Shown here: piece after piece, positions 17,097 through 27,095 of the stretch
Position numbering within the stretch: the stretch's first letter is position 1
Layout of the letters: every line of letters begins with the position of its first letter
From: Oscillibacter sp.
Lineage (GTDB): Bacteria; Bacillota; Clostridia; Oscillospirales; Oscillospiraceae
DNA: 33,964 bases
Assembly (NCBI GenBank): GCA_014799915.1
Contig: JAAVHD010000054.1
Span: 10,837 to 44,800 of the forward strand
Reading direction: 5' to 3'
Translations under genes and position numbers: made by a program
The notes under the pieces: generated by a model
Seen by the model: the letters and a program-made list of their open reading frames with translations, nothing else
Databases searched by the model: none
What the model was told of the DNA's origin: nothing

Positions 17097-18626
17097 ATGG
17101 CCGAGTATGCGGTCGAGATGCTGAACATTACCAAGCGTTTCCCCGGCATTATTGCCAATGACAACATCACCTTGCAGCTGAAAAAAGGCGAGATCCACGC
17201 CCTCCTGGGCGAGAACGGCGCCGGAAAATCCACGCTGATGAGCGTGCTTTTCGGTCTGTACCAGCCGGAGGAGGGCGAGATCCGCAAGGACGGCAAAAAG
17301 GTGACCATCAACGATCCCAATGACGCCAACGATCTGGGCATCGGCATGGTCCACCAGCACTTCAAGCTGGTGGAGTGCTTCAGCGTCCTGGACAACATCA
17401 TCCTGGGCGTGGAGACCACCAAGGGCGGCTTCCTCCAGAAGGACGAGGCCCGGAAGAAGGTCCTGGCCCTGTCGGAGAAGTACGGCCTGGCCGTGGACCC
17501 CGACGCCATCATTGAGGACATCACCGTCGGTATGCAGCAGAGAACGGAGATCCTCAAGATGCTCTACCGCGACAACGAGATCCTGATCTTCGACGAGCCC
17601 ACCGCCGTACTTACCCCCCAGGAGATCCAGGAGCTGATGACCATCATGAAGAACCTGGCCGCCGAGGGCAAGAGCATCCTGTTCATCACCCACAAGCTGG
17701 CGGAGATCATGCAGGTGGCCGACCGGTGCAGCGTGCTGCGCAAGGGCAAGTACATTGGCACTGTGGACATCAAGGACTCCACCCCCGAGAGCCTGTCCGC
17801 CATGATGGTGGGCCGGGACGTGAACTTCGTCGTCGAGAAGGAGCCCGCCAAGCCCGGCGACGTGGTGCTGGACATTAAGGGCATGACCGTGGCCTCCAAG
17901 CGGCACAAGAACAACGCCGTGAACAACGTGTCCTTCCAGGTACACCGGGGCGAGATCGTGTGCATCGCGGGTATCGACGGCAACGGCCAGACCGAGTTCG
18001 TTTACGGCCTGAGCGGTCTGGAGCCCCTCAAGAGCGGCACCATCGCCATGAACGGCGTGGACATCACCCACATGCCCATCCGCAAGCGTCTGACCTCCGG
18101 CATGAGCCATATCCCCGAGGACCGGCACAAGCACGGCCTGGTGCTGGACTACTCCCTGGAGGACAACATCGTGCTCCAGCGGTACTTTGAGCCCCAGTTC
18201 ACCAGCAAGGCGGGCTTCCTGAAGCGGAAGGCCATCCGGGAGTACGCCAACCGGCTTATCGAGCAGTACGACGTGCGCTCCGGCCAGGGTCCCATCACCA
18301 AGGCCCGGTCCATGTCCGGCGGCAACCAGCAGAAGGCCATCATCGCCCGGGAGATCGACAAGGACCCGGAGCTGCTCATCGCCGTGCAGCCCACCCGAGG
18401 CCTGGACGTGGGCGCTATTGAGTACATCCACAAGCAGCTGGTGGCCCAGCGGGACGCCGGGAAGGGCGTGCTGCTGGTGAGCCTGGAGCTGGACGAGGTC
18501 ATGAACGTGTCCGACCGCATCCTGGTGATGTACGAGGGCGAGATCGTGGGCGAGTTTGACCCGAAGACCGTCACGGTGGAGGAACTGGGCCTCTACATGG
18601 CCGGTTCCAAGAGAAAGGAGGCCTGA
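17097..18626 (+). CDS. Nucleoside ABC transporter ATP-binding protein (duplicated ATPase)
   Basis: 509 aa; LLGENGAGKSTLMSVLFGLY; LIFDEPTAVLTPQEI; MSGGNQQKAIIAREI. Confidence 0.95.
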   Translation: MAEYAVEMLNITKRFPGIIANDNITLQLKKGEIHALLGENGAGKSTLMSVLFGLYQPEEGEIRKDGKKVTINDPNDANDLGIGMVHQHFKLVECFSVLDNIILGVETTKGGFLQKDEARKKVLALSEKYGLAVDPDAIIEDITVGMQQRTEILKMLYRDNEILIFDEPTAVLTPQEIQELMTIMKNLAAEGKSILFITHKLAEIMQVADRCSVLRKGKYIGTVDIKDSTPESLSAMMVGRDVNFVVEKEPAKPGDVVLDIKGMTVASKRHKNNAVNNVSFQVHRGEIVCIAGIDGNGQTEFVYGLSGLEPLKSGTIAMNGVDITHMPIRKRLTSGMSHIPEDRHKHGLVLDYSLEDNIVLQRYFEPQFTSKAGFLKRKAIREYANRLIEQYDVRSGQGPITKARSMSGGNQQKAIIAREIDKDPELLIAVQPTRGLDVGAIEYIHKQLVAQRDAGKGVLLVSLELDEVMNVSDRILVMYEGEIVGEFDPKTVTVEELGLYMAGSKRKEA

Positions 18627-18632
18627 GGTATC

Positions 18633-19760
18633 GTGAGTCAGGATCTGAAGAAGAAAGAGAGCATTCTGCGCAACGCGGGCTTCCAGACCATTCTGGCGTC
18701 CCTGCTGTGCATCGTTCTGGGCCTGCTGATCGGCTTTATCGTGCTGCTGTGCATCAATCCCGGCGGCGCGGTGGGAGCCATCGCGGCCATTTTGAAGAAC
18801 TTCCTCTACTACCCCAGCGCCGCGGCGGCCACAAAGTATTTCGGTACTACCCTGGTCAACGCTTCCGCGCTGCTGATGTGCTCGCTGTCGGTGCTGTTCG
18901 CCTACAAGGTGGGCCTGTTCAACATCGGCGCGGCGGGCCAGTACGTGGTGGGCGCGGGCGCGTGCCTGTACTTCGCCCTGTCGCTGAAGATGCCCTGGAT
19001 CGTGTGCCTGCTCGCGGCGGTGGTGTTCGCGGCCCTGGTGGGCGGCATCTCCGGTGCGCTGAAGGCATACTTCAACGTCAACGAGGTCATCTCCTGCATC
19101 ATGCTCAACTGGATCTCCCTGTACTGCGTGAACATGCTGCTCACCGGCGTCAAGGAGCAATCCACTCCCTACACCACCCCCCTGTCCACCGGCAACAAGG
19201 GCGCGCTGCTGCCCTCTCTGGGACTGGATAAGCTGTTCTCCAACAACGAGTTCGTCACCATCGGCCTGCCGCTGGCGGTCATTATGGCGATCCTGGTGTG
19301 GGTGGTGCTGGAAAAGACCAAGTTCGGCTACGAGCTGAAGGCCACGGGCCTGAACAAGCACGCCGCCAAGTACTGCGGCATGAAGGAGCAGCGTAACATC
19401 ATCCTCACCATGATGATCGCCGGGGGCCTCTCGGGCTTTGCGGCGGGCATCTACTACCTCACCGGTATCGAGCAGTGGATGGTGCAGCAGACCAGCGTGC
19501 CGGCCATGGGCTTCAACGGCATCGCCGCCGCCTTCCTGGGCGGCCTGCACCCCATCGGCACCATCTTCGCTTCCTATTTCATCCAGCATATCACCAGCGG
19601 CGGCACGTACGTGGACAAGAGCATGTACTGTGCCCAGATCTCGGATCTGATCTCCGCGTTCATTATTTACCTGTGCGGCTTCGTCCTGTTCTTCCGGCTG
19701 TGGCTCAACCGCTATCTGGATAAGCGGGACGAGAAGGCGAAGAAAGGAGGCAATGCGTAA
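18633..19760 (+). CDS. Nucleoside ABC transporter permease
   Basis: 375 aa polytopic; KYFGTTLVNASALLMCSLSVLFAYKVGLFNIGAAGQ. Confidence 0.93.
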   Translation: MSQDLKKKESILRNAGFQTILASLLCIVLGLLIGFIVLLCINPGGAVGAIAAILKNFLYYPSAAAATKYFGTTLVNASALLMCSLSVLFAYKVGLFNIGAAGQYVVGAGACLYFALSLKMPWIVCLLAAVVFAALVGGISGALKAYFNVNEVISCIMLNWISLYCVNMLLTGVKEQSTPYTTPLSTGNKGALLPSLGLDKLFSNNEFVTIGLPLAVIMAILVWVVLEKTKFGYELKATGLNKHAAKYCGMKEQRNIILTMMIAGGLSGFAAGIYYLTGIEQWMVQQTSVPAMGFNGIAAAFLGGLHPIGTIFASYFIQHITSGGTYVDKSMYCAQISDLISAFIIYLCGFVLFFRLWLNRYLDKRDEKAKKGGNA

Positions 19761-20698
19761 TGGTGCTTCTGATCCAATACACCCTGATTTTTGCTTCCGT
19801 GCTGGTGCTGGTGGCACTGGGCGGCTGCTTCTCTGAGCACAGCGGCGTCATCAACATCGGTCTGGAGGGCATCATGGTCATGGGCGCCCTGGGCGGCGCT
19901 CTGGCGATGAAATACGCCACCGGCGTGCCCGCTATCGTGATGATCCTGCTGGTCATCATCGCCTCTGTGGGCGTGGGGATGATCTTCTCCCTGCTGCTGG
20001 GCGTGGCGGCCATCCGCTTCAACGCGGACCAGACTCTGGTCGGCACGGCTTTGAACCTGCTGGGCCCCGCCGCCGCCGTGGTGCTGGTGCGGGCCATCAA
20101 CATGGCCGAGAGCGCCGACAACGTGTCCTCCACCGTGGCTTACGGCCAGGCGAAGAAGGCGTTTTTCCTGAACATCGGCCGGTTTGAGTTCAACTGGTTC
20201 ATGCTCATCGCCCTGCTGGTGCTCATCGCGTCCTATGTGGTGCTGTACAAGACCAAGTTCGGCCTGCGGCTCATGGCCTGCGGCGAGCACCCCCAGGCGG
20301 CGGACTCCGTGGGTATCAATGTGTACAAGATGCGCTACGCGGGCGTGCTGATCTCCGGCGCGCTGGGCGGACTGGGCGGACTGGTGTACATCACCGCCGG
20401 CGTCAGCGAGTGGAAGTTTGAAAACGGCGTGGCCGGCTTTGGCTTCCTGGCCCTGGCGGTCATGATCTTCGGTCAGTGGAAGCCCGTCAACATCGGTCTG
20501 GCGGCGCTGCTGTTCGGTTTGTTCCGGGCGCTGTCCAACGTGTACACCGGCTTCCCCACGCTGCGGGATCTGAACCTGCCCAGTACAGTGTACAACATGC
20601 TCCCCTATATCATCTCCCTGGTGGTGCTGGTGTTTGTCTCCAAGACGTCCAAGGCTCCCAAGGCGGAAGGTATCCCATACGATAAGGGGCAGCGGTAA
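19760..20698 (+). CDS. Nucleoside ABC transporter permease
   Basis: 312 aa; LGGCFSEHSGVINIGLEGIMVMGAL; starts in the stop of the preceding permease. Confidence 0.93.
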   Translation: MVLLIQYTLIFASVLVLVALGGCFSEHSGVINIGLEGIMVMGALGGALAMKYATGVPAIVMILLVIIASVGVGMIFSLLLGVAAIRFNADQTLVGTALNLLGPAAAVVLVRAINMAESADNVSSTVAYGQAKKAFFLNIGRFEFNWFMLIALLVLIASYVVLYKTKFGLRLMACGEHPQAADSVGINVYKMRYAGVLISGALGGLGGLVYITAGVSEWKFENGVAGFGFLALAVMIFGQWKPVNIGLAALLFGLFRALSNVYTGFPTLRDLNLPSTVYNMLPYIISLVVLVFVSKTSKAPKAEGIPYDKGQR

Positions 20699-20706
20699 AC
20701 CATGGT

Positions 20707-20744
20707 TTATTACAGCGGCAATTAAATAATTGCCGCTGTAATAA
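20707..20744. other. Perfect 17-bp stem-loop with AAAT loop
   Basis: TTATTACAGCGGCAATT-aaat-AATTGCCGCTGTAATAA between permease and uridine phosphorylase genes; no U tract. Confidence 0.85.
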
Positions 20745-20770
20745 CTTCGTAGAAGGATGAGTGAAGAACG

Positions 20771-21553
20771 ATGAAAAACTATTCTGAGGACGCCAGCCGC
20801 CTCTATCATATCCAGGTGGCACCCGGCGAGGTGGGACGCTATGTGATCCTGCCCGGCGACCCCAAGCGCTGCGCAAAGATCGCCCAGTATTTTGACGATC
20901 CGGTGATGATCGCCGACAGCCGGGAGTATGTGACCTACACCGGCACCCTGGACGGGGTGAAGGTCAGCGTCACCTCCACAGGTATCGGCGGCCCCTCCGC
21001 CTCCATCGCCATGGAGGAGCTGGTGCGGTGCGGCGCGGATACTTTTCTGCGCGTCGGCACCTGCGGCGGGATGCAGACCCCGGTGAAAAGCGGCGACATC
21101 GTGGTCGCCACCGGCGCCATCCGCATGGAGGGCACCAGCCGGGAGTACGCTCCCATCGAGTTCCCCGCCGTGGCGGACCTGGAGGTCACAAACGCCCTGG
21201 TGGCCGCGGCCAGGAGCAAGGGCTTCGATTTCCACACCGGCGTGGTCCAGTGCAAGGACTCCTTTTATGGGCAGCACGAGCCGGAAGTCAAGCCGGTGAG
21301 TTATGAACTGCTCAATAAGTGGGAAGCATGGAAACGTCTGGGCTGTCTGGCCTCCGAGATGGAGTCGGCGGCGCTGTTCGTGGTGGCCAGCGCGCTGAAG
21401 GTGCGCTGCGGGTCCTGCTTCCTGGTGGTTGCCAACCAGGAGCGGGAGAAGTTAGGACTGGACAACCCCGTGGTCCACGACACCGACGGGGCCATCCAGG
21501 TGGCCGTGGAGGCCATCCGGAACCTGATCCGGGCGGACCAGAAAACCAAATAA
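20771..21553 (+). CDS. udp: Uridine phosphorylase / nucleoside phosphorylase
   Basis: [61 protein letters not shown]. Confidence 0.92.
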   Translation: MKNYSEDASRLYHIQVAPGEVGRYVILPGDPKRCAKIAQYFDDPVMIADSREYVTYTGTLDGVKVSVTSTGIGGPSASIAMEELVRCGADTFLRVGTCGGMQTPVKSGDIVVATGAIRMEGTSREYAPIEFPAVADLEVTNALVAAARSKGFDFHTGVVQCKDSFYGQHEPEVKPVSYELLNKWEAWKRLGCLASEMESAALFVVASALKVRCGSCFLVVANQEREKLGLDNPVVHDTDGAIQVAVEAIRNLIRADQKTK

Positions 21554-21571
21554 GATGGAGGAGACTTTTCC

Positions 21572-22240
21572 ATGATGGATGTCAAAGAAATTCTCAAGCA
21601 TGTAGACCACACCCTGCTGCTCCAGCCCTCCACCTGGGCGGAGATCAAGCAGATCTGCGACGACGCCGTGAAGTACGGCACCGCCTCCGTGTGCATCCCG
21701 CCCTGCTATGTGAAGGAGGCGGCCGACTATTTGCAGGGCAAAATGGCCGTCTGCACCGTCATCGGCTTCCCCAACGGCAACGTGACCACCGCCGTCAAGG
21801 AGTTCGAGACGAAGGACGCCATTGCCAACGGCGCGTCGGAGATCGACATGGTCATCAACATCGGCTGGCTGCGGGACGGACGTTATGACCTGGTGGAGAA
21901 TGAGATCCGCACGCTGAAGGCGGCCTGCGGGGACAAGATCCTGAAGGTCATTATTGAGACTTGCCTGTTGACCGACGAGGAGAAGGTCAAGATGTGCGAG
22001 CTGGTCACCAACGCCGGTGCGGACTATATCAAGACCTCCACCGGCTTCTCCAAGGCCGGAGCCACCTTCGCGGATGTGGAGCTGTTTGCAAAACACGTAG
22101 GCCCCAACGTGAAGATCAAGGCTGCGGGCGGCATCTCCTCCCTGGACGACGCGGAGAAGTTCCTTGCCCTGGGCGCGGACCGACTGGGCACCAGTCGGAT
22201 CGTCAAGATCGTGAAGAACGAAGAGGCCTCCGGCTATTGA
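21572..22240 (+). CDS. deoC: Deoxyribose-phosphate aldolase
   Basis: [47 protein letters not shown]. Confidence 0.96.
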   Translation: MMDVKEILKHVDHTLLLQPSTWAEIKQICDDAVKYGTASVCIPPCYVKEAADYLQGKMAVCTVIGFPNGNVTTAVKEFETKDAIANGASEIDMVINIGWLRDGRYDLVENEIRTLKAACGDKILKVIIETCLLTDEEKVKMCELVTNAGADYIKTSTGFSKAGATFADVELFAKHVGPNVKIKAAGGISSLDDAEKFLALGADRLGTSRIVKIVKNEEASGY

Positions 22241-22255
22241 GAGGAGCGGTGCGCA

Positions 22256-22675
22256 GTGGAAAAGGCACTTGTGCAAAAGCTGATCGACACAGCCATTGAG
22301 CAGCTGAACTTCTCCTACACTCCCTATTCCCATTTCAAGGTAGGAGCCGCGCTGCTGGCCAAAAACGGGACGATCTACGGCGGCTGCAACATTGAGAACG
22401 CCGCCTACACGCCCACCAACTGCGCCGAGCGGACTGCCTTCTTCAAGGCTGTCAGCGAGGGCGTGCGGACCTTCGACGCTATCTGCGTCGTGGGCGGCAA
22501 GGATGGCGTGCTGACGGAGTACGCCGCCCCCTGCGGCGTGTGCCGTCAGGTGATGATGGAGTTCTGCGATCCGGACAGCTTCCAGGTCATTCTGGCCACC
22601 AGCCGGGAGCAGTACGACGTCTACACCCTGCGGGAGCTGCTGCCTCTGGGCTTCGGACCGGCAAATCTGGCATAA
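22256..22675 (+). CDS. cdd: Cytidine deaminase
   Basis: [56 protein letters not shown] start. Confidence 0.96.
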   Translation: MEKALVQKLIDTAIEQLNFSYTPYSHFKVGAALLAKNGTIYGGCNIENAAYTPTNCAERTAFFKAVSEGVRTFDAICVVGGKDGVLTEYAAPCGVCRQVMMEFCDPDSFQVILATSREQYDVYTLRELLPLGFGPANLA

Positions 22676-22688
22676 TACAAAAAAATTT

Positions 22689-22722
22689 CAGCCCTCCCCG
22701 GTATCCTTGCCGGGGAGGGCTG
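22689..22722. other. Strong GC-rich stem-loop between cdd and deoB
   Basis: CAGCCCTCCCCGG-tatccttg-CCGGGGAGGGCTG; U tract (gaaattttttt) occurs only on the minus strand. Confidence 0.8.
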
Positions 22723-22745
22723 GAAAGAAAAGAGGGAAAACCGAT

Positions 22746-23939
22746 ATGAGCGAGTATAAACGGGTATTCGTCGTTGTTCTGGACTCCCTGGGGATCGGCG
22801 CTATGCCGGACTCCCCCAGCTTCGGCGACAACGGCGTGGATACCTTCGGACATATTCTGGAGCGCATGGGGAAGCTGGATATCCCCAACCTGCAAAAGCT
22901 GGGGATGCTGAACCTGCATCCCGGCGGAGAGATGAAGGGTGTGGAGCGGCCCATGGGGCGCTATATGCGCATCGCCGAGGCCAGCAACGCCAAGGACACC
23001 ATGGCGGGCCACTGGGAGATGATGGGCATCCACACCACCAGCCCCTTCCGCACCTTCACCGACACCGGATTCCCGCCGGAGCTGGTGGCGGAGCTGGAGA
23101 AGCGCTGCGGCAAGCGGGTCATCGGCAACAAGAGCGCCAGCGGCACGGAGATCCTGGAGGAGCTGGCGGAGGAGGAGATCAATACCGGCGCGATGATCGT
23201 CTACACCTCCGCCGACTCGGTGCTGCAGATTTGCGGCAACGAGGAGACCTTTGATCTGCAAAACCTGTACCGCTGCTGCGAGATCGCCCGGGAGATCACC
23301 CTGTCCCGTGACGAGTGGCGGGTGGGCCGCGTCATCGCCCGGCCTTATGTGGGAAAGAAGAAGGGCGAGTTCAAGCGCACCAGCAACCGCCACGACTACG
23401 CCCTCAAGCCCACGGGCCTGACCACGCTGAATGTGATGAAGGACGCGGGCTTGGACGTCATCGGCGTGGGGAAGATCAACGACATCTTCTGCGGCGAGGG
23501 CATCACCGAGACCTACCACTCCAACAGCTCTGTCCACGGCATGGAGCAGACCATTGAGCTGGCCGGAAAGGATTTCCACGGCCTCTGCTTCACCAATCTG
23601 GTGGACTTTGACGCCCTGTGGGGCCACCGCCGGAATGTACAGGGCTACGGCGAGGAGATCGAGAAGTTTGACAAGAACCTGGGCGTGCTGCTGGAGAAGC
23701 TGCGGGAGGACGATCTGCTGATCCTCACAGCGGACCACGGCAACGACCCCACCTACACCGGTACGGACCACACCCGTGAGTATGTGCCCTTTGTAGCCTA
23801 TTCCCGGAAGATGGCAGAGGGCGGCGCGCTGGAGGAAGCGGACACCTTCGCGGTGATCGGCGCTTCCATCGCGGAGAATTTTGGCCTTGCCATGCCGGAG
23901 GGGACCATCGGGCGGTCCATCCTGGATAAGCTGGTCTGA
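22746..23939 (+). CDS. deoB: Phosphopentomutase
   Basis: [61 protein letters not shown]. Confidence 0.97.
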   Translation: MSEYKRVFVVVLDSLGIGAMPDSPSFGDNGVDTFGHILERMGKLDIPNLQKLGMLNLHPGGEMKGVERPMGRYMRIAEASNAKDTMAGHWEMMGIHTTSPFRTFTDTGFPPELVAELEKRCGKRVIGNKSASGTEILEELAEEEINTGAMIVYTSADSVLQICGNEETFDLQNLYRCCEIAREITLSRDEWRVGRVIARPYVGKKKGEFKRTSNRHDYALKPTGLTTLNVMKDAGLDVIGVGKINDIFCGEGITETYHSNSSVHGMEQTIELAGKDFHGLCFTNLVDFDALWGHRRNVQGYGEEIEKFDKNLGVLLEKLREDDLLILTADHGNDPTYTGTDHTREYVPFVAYSRKMAEGGALEEADTFAVIGASIAENFGLAMPEGTIGRSILDKLV

Positions 23940-23958
23940 GAAGCGAAAGGAGCAACGG

Positions 23959-24780
23959 ATGAACGATATATACCGCAAGCTGATGACATGCCTGGAGAGC
24001 GTCCGGGCGAAGACAGATTTCAAGCCAGAGGTGGCTTTGATCCTGGGCTCCGGCCTGGGCGACTACGCCGACGGGATCAAAATCGAGCAGACCATTGATT
24101 ACACCGAGATCGAGGGCTTCCCCACCTCCACGGTGGCGGGGCACAAGGGCCGGTTTGTCCTCGGCTATGTGCAGGATGTGCCGGTGGTCATCATGCAGGG
24201 CCGGGTCCACTACTATGAGGGCTACCCCATGTCCGACGTGGTGCTGCCCACCCGGCTGATGGGCCTCATGGGAGCGAAAAAGCTGGTGCTCACCAATGCG
24301 GCGGGGGGCGTGAACACCTCCTTCCACCCCGGCTGCTTCATGCTGCTGACAGACCACATCACCACCGGCATCCCCTCCCCGCTGATCGGGCCGAATCTGG
24401 ATGAGCTGGGTCCCCGCTTCCCCGATATGAGCGAGGTCTACAGTCTGCGGATGCGGGAGATCATCAAGAAAGAGGCGGAGAAGCTGAACATCCCTCTGGA
24501 GGAGGGCGTGTACGTCCAGCTCACCGGCCCCGCCTATGAGACCCCCGCCGAGGTGCGTGTGTGCCGCGTCTGGGGCGGCGACGCGGTGGGCATGAGCACC
24601 GCCTGCGAGGCCTTGGCCGCCAGACACATGGGTCTGGAGGTGTGCGGCATCTCCTGCATCACCAATATGGCCGCGGGCATCTCCAAGCAGCCGCTGGATC
24701 ACAAGGAGGTTCAGGAGACGGCGGACCGGGTGGCGGTACAGTTCAAGCAGCTTGTGACCGCCGTAGTCAGTAATATCTGA
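23959..24780 (+). CDS. Purine-nucleoside phosphorylase
   Basis: VALILGSGLGDYAD; GRVHYYEGY; LTNAAGGVN; CITNMAAGI. Confidence 0.95.
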   Translation: MNDIYRKLMTCLESVRAKTDFKPEVALILGSGLGDYADGIKIEQTIDYTEIEGFPTSTVAGHKGRFVLGYVQDVPVVIMQGRVHYYEGYPMSDVVLPTRLMGLMGAKKLVLTNAAGGVNTSFHPGCFMLLTDHITTGIPSPLIGPNLDELGPRFPDMSEVYSLRMREIIKKEAEKLNIPLEEGVYVQLTGPAYETPAEVRVCRVWGGDAVGMSTACEALAARHMGLEVCGISCITNMAAGISKQPLDHKEVQETADRVAVQFKQLVTAVVSNI

Positions 24781-25835
24781 TGCGGCTGGTCTGGCTGGGT
24801 GGATACACCCAGGATATACCGATGGCCTCCGGCGAAATCGTACCGGGGCGCAGCAAGGGAATCGCCTGCTGCGCTCTGGACGAGGAAACGGGGCGGCTGG
24901 AGCTGTTGAACGTGACGGAAGACGCTGTCAACCCGTCCTATCTGGCGGTGCGGGGGAATGTACTCTGCTGCGCTAACGAGCTGGAAACGGTTGGCGGCGT
25001 ACCGGGGTCCACGGTATCAGCTTACGTCATTGAGGGGACGCAGCTGCGTCTCCTCGGGCGGCGTATGGCCGCCGGGCCGCTGGCCTGCCATGCGGTGTTC
25101 TCGCCTGACGGCAGGCACGTACTGGCCGCCAGCTATAACGGCGGTGTCTGTGTCCTGCCTCTGGGGGAGGAGCTGGAGGATATGTCCTGCTCCTTGCGCT
25201 TTCAGGGGAGCGGGCCGGATTTGAACAGGCAAGAGGGGCCTCATCCCCACCAGATCCTGATTCATCCTAACGGGAAACAGGTGTATGTCTGCGACCTGGG
25301 TGCGGATCGGATACGGCGGTTCCGGGCGGACTGGAAGCGGGGATGGCTTACGCCGGACGGCGAGCTGTGTACCCAGCCGGGTCAGGGGCCACGTCATGGC
25401 ACATTCGACGCTTCCGGGCAGCGGCTCTACGTGTTGACGGAGCTGTCCGGCGAGATAGACGTATTTGACGTGGAAACCGGGACACTGATCCAGGTTCTGC
25501 CCGCTATGCCGGAGGGCTTGCAGGGACCGGCCATGGGCGCGGCGGTACGGATGCACCCCAGCGGGAGATTCCTGTACACCTCCCTGCGGGGCCCCAGTCT
25601 GATTGCCGTCTTCCCGGTCCGGGAGGACGGAGGTCTGGAAACCCCTGCCTTCTATCCCAGCGGCGGAAAGACGCCGCGTGATTTCTGCATCACCCCGGAT
25701 GGCCGGTATCTGCTCTCAGGCGGGCAGGATGACTGCTCCGTCTGCGTCCACGCCGTGAATCCGGAAACCGGCGCACTGCGTCAGGTCTGGCACATGGAAG
25801 ACGCCGGGTCGGTGACGACGGTGGCGGTCCTGTAA
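24780..25835 (+). CDS. Lactonase-family beta-propeller protein (6-phosphogluconolactonase-like)
   Basis: MRLVWLGGYTQDI; CHAVFSPDGRHVLAASYNGG; GPRHGTFDASGQRLYVLTELSGEIDVF; TGATG overlap with the preceding gene. Confidence 0.88.
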   Translation: MRLVWLGGYTQDIPMASGEIVPGRSKGIACCALDEETGRLELLNVTEDAVNPSYLAVRGNVLCCANELETVGGVPGSTVSAYVIEGTQLRLLGRRMAAGPLACHAVFSPDGRHVLAASYNGGVCVLPLGEELEDMSCSLRFQGSGPDLNRQEGPHPHQILIHPNGKQVYVCDLGADRIRRFRADWKRGWLTPDGELCTQPGQGPRHGTFDASGQRLYVLTELSGEIDVFDVETGTLIQVLPAMPEGLQGPAMGAAVRMHPSGRFLYTSLRGPSLIAVFPVREDGGLETPAFYPSGGKTPRDFCITPDGRYLLSGGQDDCSVCVHAVNPETGALRQVWHMEDAGSVTTVAVL

Positions 25836-25844
25836 GGGAAGCAA

Positions 25845-25901
25845 AAATCCCCGCGCACATCCTGGCGGAAAATTTTCCTGCCAATCCGTGCGCGGGGATT
25901 T
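25845..25901. terminator. Bidirectional terminator between convergent genes
   Basis: AAATCCCCGCGCAC ... GTGCGCGGGGATTT, enclosing TGGCGGAAAATTTTCCTGCCA. Confidence 0.8.
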
Positions 25902-25925
25902 ATTCATTCTTTCCTAAAATAGACT

Positions 25926-27095
25926 TTACCGCCGGCCTCCTCCGAAGCCGCCTCCTCTGGAGCCTCCCCCAAAGCTGCCGCCTCCACGGGAACCCCCGCC
26001 GAAGCCTCCGCCCCGGGAACCTCCCCCGAAGCTGCCGCTCCGCGAGTTTCCTCCGAAACCGCCGCCTCTGGAACCGCCTCCAAAGCTGCCGCTGCGCGGC
26101 TGCGAAGGACGGGAGCCGCCGCTCACCGGCGGCTTGATGTTTCCGGGCCGGGAACTTCCACCAACTGGCGGTCTGGAACTCCCACCCATAGGAGGACGGG
26201 GGCTTCCGCCCATTGGGGGTCTGGGACTGCCGCCCACTGGCGGCCTGGGACCTCCGCCTGCCGGGGGGCGGGGACCTCCACCCATAGGAGGCCGGGGACC
26301 GGGCCCGCCGGGCCCTCTGGGCGGGGGCGGGGGAGGCGGCGCATGCCGCCGCCGGAACCACCGGCTGCCGGGCCGGTGCCACCAGAAGACAGGCCGGTAC
26401 ACCACAGGCGGCGCGGCCATCGTGCCATAGCGGCCATACCAGCTGCTGTAGCGGATGCTGTCGATGATGTTGAACAAAACGATCAGCACGACCAGCAGGA
26501 TAATGACCGGGATCAAAGCGGTGATGATCCCGAAAGCACCGCCGCCGGTAAAGAAAGCATCTTCCCCGTAGGAAGCACCAAAGAGCAGATGGATCTGTCC
26601 AAACAGGGACAGCGCCGCCGCGCCGTAATCCCCGGCCTTGATCCCGTCGGCCAAGGCGGCGTCCACGAAGCTGCCGGACTGTGCGGCCAGCCGCTCATAG
26701 AACCGCCCGCTGGCTACCACGCAGCCCTCCTTTGCTCCGGTATCCAGCAAAAGGATGGCGTCGTTCTCTCCCAGCTCCAGGTCATCGGCCCAATCCCAGG
26801 CGGCGTCCTCCAGGTTTCCACCCGCGTCCCGGACGGTGACCACGGCCATGATGCTGCCGGTCAGATCCCAGTTGGCGTTGTAGAGGCTCAAGGATTTTTC
26901 AGCCTTGCCGGAGAGCACGTTCGCGTTGTCGATGATAAAATCCTCGTACTCCGTGGTGGACAGATTTTCATTCAGGGCCGCGCCGCCCTGGGGGACCTCC
27001 ACCTCCGGCTTTTTAGACAGGCCGTAGAGTGAGGAAAGGACAATGGCCGCGATCAGAACGACTGCGGCAAAGCCCCGGTTTTTCAATAATTTCAT
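25926..27095 (-). CDS. TPM-domain membrane protein with Gly/Pro/Arg-rich repeat tail
   Basis: 389 aa; N-terminal TM, TPM-like region (DFIIDNANVLSGKAEKSLSLYN...ILLLDTGAKEGCVVASGRFYE), second TM, then PRPPxGG and SFGGGSRGGGFGG repeats. Confidence 0.8.
   Translation of the reverse strand: MKLLKNRGFAAVVLIAAIVLSSLYGLSKKPEVEVPQGGAALNENLSTTEYEDFIIDNANVLSGKAEKSLSLYNANWDLTGSIMAVVTVRDAGGNLEDAAWDWADDLELGENDAILLLDTGAKEGCVVASGRFYERLAAQSGSFVDAALADGIKAGDYGAAALSLFGQIHLLFGASYGEDAFFTGGGAFGIITALIPVIILLVVLIVLFNIIDSIRYSSWYGRYGTMAAPPVVYRPVFWWHRPGSRWFRRRHAPPPPPPPRGPGGPGPRPPMGGGPRPPAGGGPRPPVGGSPRPPMGGSPRPPMGGSSRPPVGGSSRPGNIKPPVSGGSRPSQPRSGSFGGGSRGGGFGGNSRSGSFGGGSRGGGFGGGSRGGGSFGGGSRGGGFGGGRR

Noticed and set aside
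15708-19817. 1369-aa minus-strand ORF as a real gene
   Set aside because: Lies opposite four confidently identified transporter genes; translation is low-complexity without domain features. Explained by codon bias.
19712-21277. 521-aa minus-strand ORF opposite permease and uridine phosphorylase genes
   Set aside because: Antisense shadow spanning two real genes and their intergenic hairpin.
22587-24023. 478-aa minus-strand ORF opposite deoB
   Set aside because: Overlaps well-supported deoB; no recognisable family.
26150-26310. CRISPR-like or intergenic tandem repeat
   Set aside because: The repeated units are 24-bp codon-phased segments inside a coding sequence, without unique spacers.
26134-26430. 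Plus-strand ORF with GGLELPPIGG repeats
   Set aside because: Reverse reading of the tandem repeat in the TPM-domain gene; repeats force an open frame on both strands.
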